A stretch of DNA of 64,000 nt from Microvirga brassicacearum. Lineage in GTDB: Bacteria > Pseudomonadota > Alphaproteobacteria > Rhizobiales > Beijerinckiaceae. Location of the stretch: NCBI RefSeq assembly GCF_008757455.1, contig NZ_VCMV01000003.1, forward strand, positions 240,312 to 304,311, read 5' to 3'. The notes below the pieces were generated by a model. It was not told the DNA's origin, made no database searches, and saw only the letters and a program-made list of their open reading frames with translations. The translations under genes and the position numbers were made by a program. Below are positions 1 through 8,337 of this stretch, piece by piece (within the stretch, counting starts at the first letter, position 1; each line of letters opens with the position of its first letter).

Positions 1-480
1 CTCATGCGCGCCATGGGCACCGCTCTCGGCGGCCTTCCGTTCAACGGCATCCTCGCGCTCACCGGCGATCAGTTTTACGACAAACTGATTCAGCACAAGG
101 AAATCCGTGACACCTACAAGGGATTCGAAGGTGTGCAGGCGCTTCGCTCTGGCTTCCTAGAGGCAAGCAACGCCGGCGCCAATTCCGGCGTTTGGGGTGA
201 GTTCGACGCGCTCAACATCCGTTGGGTCAACTACCGTGGTGGTCTTGGCGTTAGCATCGCCCCGACCGAAGCGAAGTTCATCCCCCTCGGCGTTCCCGGC
301 CTCTTCCGCACCGTCTATGCGCCAGCGGACTACGAAGAGACGGTCAACCAACCGGGCCAGCGGCTCTACGCGAAGCAGTGGTCGATGCCGAATGGAAAGG
401 GACGGAACCTCGAGTTCCAGACCAACTCCCTTCATTACGTCACCCGTCCGCGCGTGCTCATGCGCGCCCGTATGACCTAA
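1..480 (+). CDS. Phage major capsid protein E (lambda gpE type), C-terminal part
   Basis: This is the end of a gene that begins left of the window; 159 codons remain and the frame is open to base 1. The product would be the main shell protein of the phage head. The C-terminal part resembles lambda-type major capsid proteins: it keeps the segment ending in the family-like 'SLHYVTRPRVLMRARM' run, preceded by 'FIPLGVPGLFRTVYAPADY'. The family is about 340 residues, so roughly the last half is present. It is followed 19 bases later by a head-completion gene. A lambda-type shell combined with a P2-type tail is a mosaic arrangement. Confidence 0.85.
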   Translation, partial: LMRAMGTALGGLPFNGILALTGDQFYDKLIQHKEIRDTYKGFEGVQALRSGFLEASNAGANSGVWGEFDALNIRWVNYRGGLGVSIAPTEAKFIPLGVPGLFRTVYAPADYEETVNQPGQRLYAKQWSMPNGKGRNLEFQTNSLHYVTRPRVLMRARMT

Positions 481-499
481 TCGAAAACGGCGCGCGGCA

Positions 500-898
500 A
501 TGCAAAAGTTCGACGCCTATGAGGCCATTGCATCCGAGAATGTGGATGACCTCTTCGGCGAAGAAATTTATGTTGAGCCGCGCGCCGATGGCGAGTTCGT
601 GAAGGGAACCGCTGATCCCCTCCGTGTGGCGTTCTCCACGGTTGGAGTCGTCGACTTCTCTCCGAAGACCATGAAAACCCGCTACGGCGGTCGCAATGAC
701 GCCGACGCGTCGGAACTGGTCGGCGAGCTTCTCCACATCAGCATTCGGGAGGTGAATCTCCCGACCACGATAAAGCCAGGTGACCGCGTCCAGATGCTCT
801 CGAGGCCACTAGAGCCCGTCGCGGCCGTGACAACCGTCGAGCCCGATGGCCTCGGTCGCGTCATCCTGCGCTGCAAGCCTGGAAAGATGAAGACATGA
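500..898 (+). CDS. Putative phage head-tail joining / head completion protein
   Basis: The 132-residue product lies directly after the capsid gene, where phages of this layout place their head-completion or head-tail connector protein. Residues 80-132 look beta-rich ('PGDRVQMLSRP...AAVTTVEPDGLGRVILRC'), as in small connector proteins. No catalytic motif, signal peptide or membrane segment is visible. The stop overlaps the next start by four bases (ATGA at 895), so the two are translationally coupled. The role is inferred mainly from position; the sequence family is only loosely recognised. Confidence 0.6.
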   Translation: MQKFDAYEAIASENVDDLFGEEIYVEPRADGEFVKGTADPLRVAFSTVGVVDFSPKTMKTRYGGRNDADASELVGELLHISIREVNLPTTIKPGDRVQMLSRPLEPVAAVTTVEPDGLGRVILRCKPGKMKT

Positions 899-1674
899 GC
901 CTCGTCGGCGCCGCGATGCGGATCATTTTCACCAAACTGGTGCGCGGTCGCACAATGGCGGGTCAAGCGGTCCTCAACGCGCCTGTCGAGCCGCTTGTCG
1001 AAGTTCTCCGCCAGCAGGTCCCGGTCATTTCGGTCTATACCGGCGTCCACAAGGGCGACGTCACGGGCCGTGAGTTGACCTCTCTCAACAATGGCTCCAT
1101 CGAACTCGTCTACCAGGCTTATCTACCGGCAGGCGACGACACAGCCGAGGATCTCAATCTGCAGCGCGCAGGCGCGGCGCTCGGAATCGATCTTCTCGTG
1201 CGCCAGATCTCGGTTGCGCTCTCCACTGGCTCGAAGCCGTGGATCGATCTGTGGAAGTTTCTCGTGGCCGGCTACGGCGACTTTGACAGTCGGCCAATCC
1301 TGATCGAACTCGAAACCGGATTGCGCGTGCCCTGCCGCGAAGTTTCAATGGCGTGCCGAACGATCCCGGAACCTGGCATCGGCATTGCCCTCAACCCGTT
1401 TTGGGCCGGCTTCGATGCGGCACTCCGCGCCGATCCGGATCCGGGTCTGAATGTGCTTGCGGATATGTTCAGAGACCTCATCGTTGAGCCCACCGGCCTC
1501 GCAACCTGGGAACAGGTGCAGGCGGCCGCCGGGTTGAGCGACGCTGCTATTCAGGCGATCGGCCTTGCTCCGGTCGACCCGACAGAAGAAGGCGAGCCGG
1601 CCGAACTCTCGGGTATCGAGATCAACCCGGCCGACCTGACGGTGGTTGTGCCGCCAACTCTCTCGGGCTCGTAA
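895..1674 (+). CDS. Phage morphogenesis protein, tail-completion position
   Basis: This 259-residue protein is not confidently recognised. It sits between the head-completion gene and baseplate gene V, where phages with P2-like tails keep tail terminator or tail completion genes. The text is soluble and mixed alpha/beta, with an acidic, proline-containing C-terminus ('TEEGEPAELSGIEINPADL') that may be flexible. It starts with ATG inside the end of the previous gene and its TAA overlaps the ATG of gene V by one base. Expression is therefore coupled to both neighbours. Function as a tail completion protein is inference from order only. Confidence 0.5.
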   Translation: MSLVGAAMRIIFTKLVRGRTMAGQAVLNAPVEPLVEVLRQQVPVISVYTGVHKGDVTGRELTSLNNGSIELVYQAYLPAGDDTAEDLNLQRAGAALGIDLLVRQISVALSTGSKPWIDLWKFLVAGYGDFDSRPILIELETGLRVPCREVSMACRTIPEPGIGIALNPFWAGFDAALRADPDPGLNVLADMFRDLIVEPTGLATWEQVQAAAGLSDAAIQAIGLAPVDPTEEGEPAELSGIEINPADLTVVVPPTLSGS

Positions 1675-2177
1675 TGCGCTCGCTGATCGAGACGCTCGCC
1701 CGCCAAGTCGAGTCGGAAAATCGGGGATCGAATTCGCTTCGGTATGGAACGGTCCATGAGGTCAACGCCGAGACCCACAAGATCCGCGTCCGCCTCGGCG
1801 GCACAGACGAAAAGCCGTACCTTTCGCCGTGGATCCCGTACGCACAGGTCGCCGGCGCACTGAAGGTTCACACGCCACCTTCCAAAGGGCAGCAATTCGC
1901 GCTCATGTCCGGCGATGGTGACTTCCGCCGCGGCATAGCGATCCCGATGACGTGGAGCGACGAGAACGCCTCGCCCTCGAAAAAGGGCGACGAGCACGTC
2001 ATGACTTTTGGCGATGTGAAGGTCGAGGTTCGCGGCAAGCAATTGAAGCTGACGGTCGGTGGCGCGGTCTTCGACGCGACCGACCAGGCCGTGACGCTCT
2101 CGATCGGCGGCACGAAAATGGAATGGAGCGACGGCGGCCTGAAGACCAGGGCCGCCGATTACGATTGGAAGACGTAA
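1674..2177 (+). CDS. V: Phage baseplate assembly protein V (central spike)
   Basis: The 167-residue product matches gpV/gp45-like baseplate spike proteins. These form the trimeric membrane-piercing spike under the tail tube. The N-terminal half holds the OB-fold-like stretch 'RYGTVHEVNAETHKIRVRLGG...LSPWIPYAQVAGALK' with 'PSKGQQFALMSGDGDFRRG'. The C-terminal half (about 100-167) is a run of short alternating strands typical of the spike beta-helix ('VKVEVRGKQLKLTVGGAVFDATDQAVTLS' region). The next gene encodes the PAAR tip that would cap this spike, and its ATG overlaps the TAA of this gene. Confidence 0.88.
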   Translation: MRSLIETLARQVESENRGSNSLRYGTVHEVNAETHKIRVRLGGTDEKPYLSPWIPYAQVAGALKVHTPPSKGQQFALMSGDGDFRRGIAIPMTWSDENASPSKKGDEHVMTFGDVKVEVRGKQLKLTVGGAVFDATDQAVTLSIGGTKMEWSDGGLKTRAADYDWKT

Positions 2178-2449
2178 TGCCTGGGGTCGCTTGCGTAGGT
2201 GTTGATGCCGCCGGCGGCACTCAACTCGGGCTGCAGGGCGCAAATTTCAAGGTCGACGGGAATCCCATCGTGCTCTTGGGGGATCATGTCGCCCCGCACT
2301 CACCGTTCGAGCCTCCACACGTCCCTGATCCGACGATGGCCCAGGGCTCACCGAACTTCCGTCTCAACGGCATCCCGGTTTGCCGGGAAGGCCACGTCGC
2401 AACGTGCGGGCATCCGACAACCGGACGCCCGAAATTCAGGATCCCGTAA
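2177..2449 (+). CDS. PAAR-domain spike tip protein
   Basis: The 90-residue product is read from an ATG overlapping the previous stop by one base. It shows the PAAR fold pattern of short G-x-V and G-x-P-V strands and a Cys/His cluster near the end ('PVCREGHVATCGHPTTG'). In this family such residues bind a metal at the sharp tip. PAAR proteins sit on the end of the gpV spike of contractile tails and type VI secretion systems. The very short length, with no C-terminal effector extension, fits a plain phage tip. P2 itself builds the tip into gpV, so a separate PAAR gene is a small departure from P2. Confidence 0.85.
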   Translation: MPGVACVGVDAAGGTQLGLQGANFKVDGNPIVLLGDHVAPHSPFEPPHVPDPTMAQGSPNFRLNGIPVCREGHVATCGHPTTGRPKFRIP

Positions 2450-2459
2450 GGAGGGCTCA

Positions 2460-2636
2460 ATGGTTGACTTGACCAAATCTCGATACCTCGTGACCGAACT
2501 AGCCGGTCCGTTCGTCGCCGGCCGGCGCCATCGCAATCAGCCGCTCGATCTCACCGCTAGCCAGGCCGAGCATGAGCTTCGCCTCGGCCACATCCGCCCC
2601 GAAGCCGCCAAGCCCGCCGGCAAAAAGACCGCGTAA
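2460..2636 (+). CDS. Small phage protein between PAAR and baseplate W
   Basis: The 58-residue product follows a strong ribosome binding site (AAGGAGGG about 6 bases before the ATG). Its stop overlaps the next start by one base. It is basic at the end ('EAAKPAGKKTA') and has a short helix-like centre ('LTASQAEHELRLGHI'). I do not recognise the family. Small proteins with a similar 'Y...G.f..G......dLt..qA.......I' pattern occur in phage structural clusters, where their role is unknown. Confidence 0.6.
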   Translation: MVDLTKSRYLVTELAGPFVAGRRHRNQPLDLTASQAEHELRLGHIRPEAAKPAGKKTA

Positions 2637-3067
2637 TGTCCTCGGCGGGGATGGATCGCGAGACGGGGCGGCTGATCCACAATTTCGATCACGTCGCACA
2701 ATCTATCGGCGACGTCCTCACCACCGGAATCGGCCAACGTGCGGTGCGCGAATGGTACGGCTTCCCAGGTCTCGCGATGCTCGGCGAGAACATGAATCAT
2801 GACAACCTGGTCAAGTTCTTCCAGATCGTCGCGATCGCGCTCTCCATGCGCCAGAAAAACGGGCTCCCGGTGGAGCCTCGCTTTCGCGTCATAAAGATCG
2901 TGCCGCTCGAGGCTCTCCGAAGTGGCGAGTTCGCGTGTCGGCTCGAGGGAGAATATCTCCCCCGCGGGCATCTTGGCGACTTCACTCCTGCCGGTAAGCG
3001 GCGCGTCGTTCTCTCGGGATCCGGAAGCCGGTTCACGGCGGTCGAAGAAGCTGAAAGCATTGGATAG
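2636..3067 (+). CDS. W: Phage baseplate wedge protein W (gp25-like)
   Basis: The 143-residue product matches the gp25/gpW baseplate wedge family. These join the wedge to the central hub and help trigger sheath contraction. The recognisable core is 'LTTGIGQRAVREWYGFPGLAMLG' near residues 28-51, which corresponds to the family's conserved R-x-x-x-x-x-G segment. It lies in the P2 order between V and J, with only five bases before gpJ. No signal peptide or membrane segment is seen. Confidence 0.88.
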   Translation: MSSAGMDRETGRLIHNFDHVAQSIGDVLTTGIGQRAVREWYGFPGLAMLGENMNHDNLVKFFQIVAIALSMRQKNGLPVEPRFRVIKIVPLEALRSGEFACRLEGEYLPRGHLGDFTPAGKRRVVLSGSGSRFTAVEEAESIG

Positions 3068-3072
3068 CCTCG

Positions 3073-3930
3073 ATGGCCGATAGCACCCTCTATGACCTTT
3101 CGGCCTTCCCCGAGCCGCAGATCATCGAAGAGGTCTCGCTCGAGACGACTGTCGGTCTCATGACGGGCGACCTGGTGGCTCTCTTCCCGGATTTGGTCGG
3201 GGTTGCGGGGCTCGAAAGCGAACCGAGCCAGAAGAACATCCAGGTCGTCGCGTTCCGAAAGGCCATCCTCGAAGCCCGGATGAACGACGTCGTCAAGTCG
3301 AACCTCCTGGCCTTCGCTGTTGGAACGGATCTCGACAACCTGGCCGTCTTCTACGACGTGATCCGGATGAACGACGAGGGTGATGACCGCCTCCGCAAGC
3401 GCGTCGTGTTGGAAATTCAGGGTCGCTCGACCGGCGGCACAGCACCCCGTTACCGGGCAGTCGCGATGAAGTCGAGCCTGCGGGTCCAGGACGTCGTCGT
3501 CTATCGCGAAGGCACGGATCCGACCATCTATGTCGCGGTCTATTCGATCGATAACAACGGGGTCGCCGACGAGGCGCTTCTCGAGACCGTCCGTACAGCC
3601 GTCAATGACGCGTCCGTCCGGATGGTGAACGACACGATCATCGTCAAAGCGGCCATCTTTACGGTCATCAACATCTCGGCGAACGTTTGGCTTCTGCCGG
3701 AATCGCCGGACTCGCTCATCGGAACGATGCCGGCAACGTTGCGCTCCACATGGGCCGCCGAAACCGGCCTTGGATTCGATCTCGCGCGCGCGTGGATCGG
3801 CGCTCGGCTCATGCGCCCAGGCATTCAGCGTGTCGACGTTCTGACGCCAGTAGACAATGTCGTGGCATCCCCGAATGAGGCGATCGCAATCGGCACGGTG
3901 ACGCTCAACAATATGGGGCGGGCGTACTAA
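3073..3930 (+). CDS. J: Phage baseplate assembly protein J
   Basis: The 285-residue product matches gpJ/gp47-type baseplate wedge proteins, which form the outer ring that holds fibres and communicates contraction. Typical features are the N-terminal 'LSAFPEPQIIEEVSLETTV' and the segment 'NLLAFAVGTDLDNLAVFYDVIRM...DDRLRKRVVLEIQGRSTGGTAPRYR'. The latter corresponds to the family's 'A.G..Ld.lA......R' and 'DD.yR.Ri......s.aG' pattern. P2 gpJ is about 300 residues, so the length fits. The gpI start overlaps its stop by one base. Confidence 0.9.
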   Translation: MADSTLYDLSAFPEPQIIEEVSLETTVGLMTGDLVALFPDLVGVAGLESEPSQKNIQVVAFRKAILEARMNDVVKSNLLAFAVGTDLDNLAVFYDVIRMNDEGDDRLRKRVVLEIQGRSTGGTAPRYRAVAMKSSLRVQDVVVYREGTDPTIYVAVYSIDNNGVADEALLETVRTAVNDASVRMVNDTIIVKAAIFTVINISANVWLLPESPDSLIGTMPATLRSTWAAETGLGFDLARAWIGARLMRPGIQRVDVLTPVDNVVASPNEAIAIGTVTLNNMGRAY

Positions 3931-5048
3931 TGCCGCTGGATCTCCTGCCGCAACAGTCGACCGCTTTCGAGCGGGCCCTGCAGGAGGCAACCGACTTCTA
4001 CGATAAGATTTCGCCGAGCATCGACGCGGCCCGCGGCCTCAAGATCCTGAACCCACCGCCTTCTTTCCTGCCGTTCCTGATCTACGAATACGGCCTCGGC
4101 GAGCTTACGCCCTACGTCGTCAATCTCTACGACCTGATCGACGAGGGGATTCGGTGGCAGCGGGTCCGAGGCACTCCGCAAGCATTGTCCTATGCTCTCG
4201 CGTGGGTCGGATATACCGCGCGGCTTGAGGAAGCGCCTCCGCGCCGCCGGCGCTGGAACGCCTTCCAACTTGAACTCGACCGGATCAGGGATAGCGAGGA
4301 CGACCTCGCCCGTATTGAGGGTGTTGCTCGCCTGTCTGTCCCAATGCGGTCATACCTGGCGCGCGGGTTCAAAGGTTACGACATCCGCGCACTCGAGTAT
4401 GGGCACGGCGCCTGGGGCAACAAGCTATGGTCTGACTACTCGGGCGTCCGGATCGATCCGGAGGGCGCCAAATGGTCGTTCTCCCGAAAGTACGAATCCG
4501 ATCACGCGATGTCCGAAGCCGAGTTGACCGCGCTCGGCGTCTGGTTGCCGCCGGTCGGCCCAGGCAACGTGACGTGGGGCGCGTTCCCCTGGCTTGCCGC
4601 GCCTTGGGGGGATGAAGCGACGCGGGCGCGATCAGCCGCCATGGTTGAGGCGGTCTTCACCGACCGGAATGGTCGTCCGGCTTGGGCAGTTTTCAAGGAT
4701 GGCGACGGCGCGGTCATCGGATATCGGCGCGCGCGGGCCTTCCACCGGGTCGCACCAAACAGCAACGGTCAATACAAGATCGGGTCGACCTCTTATGGGA
4801 TCGTCTCGTCTTCGGCCACTTCGATCTATGTCGAGGCCCTGACGGACTTCGGCGACGGGTTCGGAACGACGGCTGCAACGGTCGGGTTCCTCGCCGGCGC
4901 TGAGCCCGTTGTCGGCAACCCCCTCGGATCCTTGTGGCTTCCACCCGGCGGCCTTTCGGTCACAGGGCCAATTTTCGCTGAGAAACCTTTCTCGATCCAG
5001 TTCGGTCGCACCGTGCGCGAGCGCGTGAGCGCCGTTCTCCGGTTTTAG
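3930..5048 (+). CDS. I: Phage tail protein I, with long C-terminal extension
   Basis: The N-terminal region (about 1-180) matches gpI-type tail proteins: 'LLPQQSTAFERALQEATDFY', 'NPPPSFLPFLIYEYGLGEL' and 'VRGTPQALSYALAWVG'. These link the baseplate wedge to the tail fibre. P2 gpI is about 176 residues, whereas this product is 372. The extra C-terminal half is rich in aromatic and glycine residues, with no motif I can assign, and may be an added fibre-docking or receptor-facing domain. The start overlaps gpJ; the next gene follows after eight bases with its own binding site (TTTTAGGAGCC). Confidence 0.85.
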   Translation: MPLDLLPQQSTAFERALQEATDFYDKISPSIDAARGLKILNPPPSFLPFLIYEYGLGELTPYVVNLYDLIDEGIRWQRVRGTPQALSYALAWVGYTARLEEAPPRRRRWNAFQLELDRIRDSEDDLARIEGVARLSVPMRSYLARGFKGYDIRALEYGHGAWGNKLWSDYSGVRIDPEGAKWSFSRKYESDHAMSEAELTALGVWLPPVGPGNVTWGAFPWLAAPWGDEATRARSAAMVEAVFTDRNGRPAWAVFKDGDGAVIGYRRARAFHRVAPNSNGQYKIGSTSYGIVSSSATSIYVEALTDFGDGFGTTAATVGFLAGAEPVVGNPLGSLWLPPGGLSVTGPIFAEKPFSIQFGRTVRERVSAVLRF

Positions 5049-5056
5049 GAGCCATC

Positions 5057-8000
5057 ATGGCAAACGAGCATCCGTCCGGCATTCCCGACGCTTACGACCG
5101 TTCGGCGGAAAACCCCGATTGGGCGCGAGTCGTGGTGCGTGAAAATCGCTTTGCTCAGGGTGCGGAGATCAACGAACTGCAGTCGATCACGGAGCGGCGC
5201 AATCGCCGGGTCGGCAACATGACGGCGAAGGACGGCGACCGGATCTCCGGCGCCGACATCATCATCGACACCGACGCTGAGACCGCCACTCTTTCGGCCG
5301 GTGAGATTTATGTCGAAGGCGATATCCGTCCGGTCGCCGCCGCGTTCTTTCCGGATATCCAGATGGTGGGTGAATTCGCCATCGGAGTGCGCCTGCTCAA
5401 GACTTCGATCGACGAGTTGGACGACCCGAACCTTGTCGGCCTCCATCCTGGCTCGGAAGCCGAAGGCGAGCCCGGTGCGGCTCGCGTAATCGAGACGATC
5501 TCCTGGTCAGTCTTCGGTGACGCTCAGCCTGGCGTGTTCTATGGCGTCTATCTCATCAAGGATGGCGCGGTCATCGACCAGCAGGCGCCGCCCTCGCTTT
5601 CGGGTGTCATCTCTCAGATCGCCGTCTATGATTTTGACGCGAACGCGAACTATATCGTCGAGGGATGTGAGGTCACGTCGCTCGGCAAAACGGGCAACGA
5701 CCAGGTATTCAGCATCGGTGCCGGCCGCGCGAACGTCCTCGGCTTCAAGAGGATCCGAGAGGCTAGCATCCGGCACTCCGAGCCGGAGGAACCTGACCTC
5801 GAGCAGATCGCCGCTGAGCCCCATACGTTTACGGGCGTGACCGGCGGCTCAACGGTGGTCGAGGTCTCGCGCGCGCCCATCGAATCCGTCCAAGCTGCCA
5901 TTGTGGTCAAGCGAGCGGTCGAGGTCATCCCACGCGGGCTTGTCCCCGGTGGCATGGATGACCTTGGATTTTCATCGGTCATTGAGATCGAGTCGATCGT
6001 TTACGCCGGCAACCCCGTCCCCGACACCGCATGGGATCTCATCGGGGACGCCGTCTCCTGGGCACCGGGCGGCACCGAACCGCCGGCTTCGTCCACCTAC
6101 ACGGTGACCTATCTCTATAACTCATCGGTCACGCCGACCGCGATCACTGATACGACGGTCACGGTGAGCGGCGGTGTCAACGGGCGTCCCGTCCTCATCT
6201 CGTACACGTCGAAGCTCCCGCGCACGGATATCCTGTGCATGGACGTCACCGGACGCCCGGTCTACGTGAAGGGCCTCTCGGCCCGCCGCAACGCCTTGCC
6301 GCCGATCACGCCATCGAACGTGCTGAAGCTCGCGGAGATCCAGAACAACTTTCTCGTCGCCGAACGGCCGGTCGTTATCAGCAATGGCACCCACAACTTC
6401 ACCTATGACGAGCAGCGCCGGTACTTCAACCGCCTGATCGATATCCTTGACCAATTCGACCGGGCGGAGAGCGAGCGGGACATCCTTTCGCGCGAGCCCG
6501 TGAGCAAGAAGGGCATCTTCACCGACACTTTTGTCGATGACTTCTACCGCGACCAGGGCGCATCCCAGACGGCCGCGGTCAACAAGGGGGTCCTGCAACT
6601 CGCGATCGACGACGTGCTGCTTCAGCGCATAGGCACGACAATCCAGACCCTCAACTTCACGGAAGAGGTGGTCATCAGTCAGCCGCTCCGTACGCGGTCG
6701 ATGAACATCAACCCGTACGACAACTTCACGGTCATGCCGGGTGCCATGACCCTCGTGCCGCCGGTCGATTTCTGGACGGACGAGCAAACGGCGTGGACGT
6801 CAGCGATCACGCAAGAGTTCACCGCCGCGCCAAACCAGCCTCCCGGCCAAACGACCTTCAACGAGGTTACCGAGATCCGGCGCGTCAACGCCGTCAACCT
6901 TCGGCAGATCACGGTCAACGTAACGCTGGATGGCTTCGGCGCCGGCGAGAACTTGGCAACGCTCACGTTCGACGGGATCGACGTGAAACCGCCTGGCGTC
7001 CAGACGGCGAACGGCTCGGGCGTTGTCACGACCTCGTTTGTCATCCCGGCTGGCGTGCCGGTTGGTCGCCGCCGGGTCCATGCGACCGGCGCCGCCGAGA
7101 GCTTCTGTGAAGCGATTTTCGTGGGTGAGGGCACGATCGACATCACGACCATGCGTCGGGTGACGCTTATCACGCGTGCGGCGCCGACAGTGAAGCCGCC
7201 TGTGACTCCTACGACGCCGATCATCCGGAACATCACGATCATCAATCAGATCACGCAACCCGTGATCCAGCAGAACAACCAGGATCCCGGCGGCGGATCA
7301 AACGGTGGCGCCCCGGATCCGCTGGCTCAGAGCTTTACGATCCCGGAGCCGCGGCTCATCGTCGGCCTCAACTTTCGCTTCACCGAAATCGGCGACAGGG
7401 CCAAGGGCGTTCGTGTCCAGTTGGCTCGGATGCAGAATGGCTTCCCATCGAACGAGGTGTTGGCCGAAGCCTTCATCAGCATGGCAACCCCGGCCGTGGG
7501 TGACCTGATCCAGGCTCGCTTTGCGGCACCGGTCTTCCTGCCGTCCGACCGGGAGTTCTGCTTCGTCATCTTGACGGCGGATCCGGACCACTCGGTCGCC
7601 GTCTGCCGGTTGGGTGACGTCGACGTCGCGACCCAAAAAAGGATCTCGTCTCAGCCTTACACGGTCGGTGTGCTGTTCTCATCGGCGAACCGCATGTCCT
7701 GGACACCGCACCAGGACACCGATCTTCATTTCGAGATTGTCGCGGCGAAGTTCGCCCCGGCAACCAAGTCTATCGATCTGTGGACGGGAGCGTTCGACCA
7801 AGTCTCGGACATGGTCATTCGGGCCGCTGTTGAAATCCCGACTGACGATGCCGCCTTTCGGTTCGAGCTTGTGCGTCTGTCCGGCGAGGTCATTCAGGTC
7901 GCCCCCGACCAGACGTGGGAGTTCGATGAGTTCGTCGACGAAACGGTCACACTGCGCGCCGTCTTGAGCGGCACGGAGAAGATCTCCCCGATCCTGTACC

Positions 8001-8326
8001 CTCATGGGATCCTGATAGGCGGCCGCATTCGTGAAAGCGGCACCTATATTTCGCGTCTGTTCCAAATGGGCGTCGCGGTAAAGATCGCCGCCGTGTTCAA
8101 GTCGTTCCTTCCGGCCGGATCGTCGATCTCCGTCGATGTCGACGAGGGCACCGGGACATTTTCGCCGTTGACGCTCGGCCTGACGGACGTTCTTGGCAAC
8201 AACTGGAACGAGCCGAAGTACGAAAAGGCCTCTCACACGGCGGCCTTCGGAAGGATCCGCATCACCTTGAACGGCACGCCCGCCGCTCGGCCATCCATCG
8301 CGCGCCTTCGCGCCTATTCGATCTAG
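5057..8326 (+). CDS. Large phage tail protein, DUF4815 type
   Basis: The 1089-residue product starts with a segment typical of DUF4815 phage proteins ('YDRSAENPDWARVVVRENRFAQGAEINELQSI' region, about 12-45). It occupies the place of P2 fibre gene H, directly after gpI. The middle (about 270-560) contains repeated beta-strand text, and a proline/asparagine-rich linker lies near 715-755 ('PPVTPTTPIIRNITIINQ', then 'NNQDPGGGSNGG'). A second beta-rich domain fills the C-terminus. The most likely role is a fibre hub or spike that attaches the distal fibre encoded next. The family function is not experimentally settled to my knowledge. Confidence 0.75.
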   Translation: MANEHPSGIPDAYDRSAENPDWARVVVRENRFAQGAEINELQSITERRNRRVGNMTAKDGDRISGADIIIDTDAETATLSAGEIYVEGDIRPVAAAFFPDIQMVGEFAIGVRLLKTSIDELDDPNLVGLHPGSEAEGEPGAARVIETISWSVFGDAQPGVFYGVYLIKDGAVIDQQAPPSLSGVISQIAVYDFDANANYIVEGCEVTSLGKTGNDQVFSIGAGRANVLGFKRIREASIRHSEPEEPDLEQIAAEPHTFTGVTGGSTVVEVSRAPIESVQAAIVVKRAVEVIPRGLVPGGMDDLGFSSVIEIESIVYAGNPVPDTAWDLIGDAVSWAPGGTEPPASSTYTVTYLYNSSVTPTAITDTTVTVSGGVNGRPVLISYTSKLPRTDILCMDVTGRPVYVKGLSARRNALPPITPSNVLKLAEIQNNFLVAERPVVISNGTHNFTYDEQRRYFNRLIDILDQFDRAESERDILSREPVSKKGIFTDTFVDDFYRDQGASQTAAVNKGVLQLAIDDVLLQRIGTTIQTLNFTEEVVISQPLRTRSMNINPYDNFTVMPGAMTLVPPVDFWTDEQTAWTSAITQEFTAAPNQPPGQTTFNEVTEIRRVNAVNLRQITVNVTLDGFGAGENLATLTFDGIDVKPPGVQTANGSGVVTTSFVIPAGVPVGRRRVHATGAAESFCEAIFVGEGTIDITTMRRVTLITRAAPTVKPPVTPTTPIIRNITIINQITQPVIQQNNQDPGGGSNGGAPDPLAQSFTIPEPRLIVGLNFRFTEIGDRAKGVRVQLARMQNGFPSNEVLAEAFISMATPAVGDLIQARFAAPVFLPSDREFCFVILTADPDHSVAVCRLGDVDVATQKRISSQPYTVGVLFSSANRMSWTPHQDTDLHFEIVAAKFAPATKSIDLWTGAFDQVSDMVIRAAVEIPTDDAAFRFELVRLSGEVIQVAPDQTWEFDEFVDETVTLRAVLSGTEKISPILYPHGILIGGRIRESGTYISRLFQMGVAVKIAAVFKSFLPAGSSISVDVDEGTGTFSPLTLGLTDVLGNNWNEPKYEKASHTAAFGRIRITLNGTPAARPSIARLRAYSI

Positions 8327-8337
8327 GGGACGCCCGG

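Noticed and set aside
2797..3990. 397-codon - strand frame across phage genes W and J
   Set aside because: Antisense to gpW and gpJ, whose family matches and gene order are convincing.
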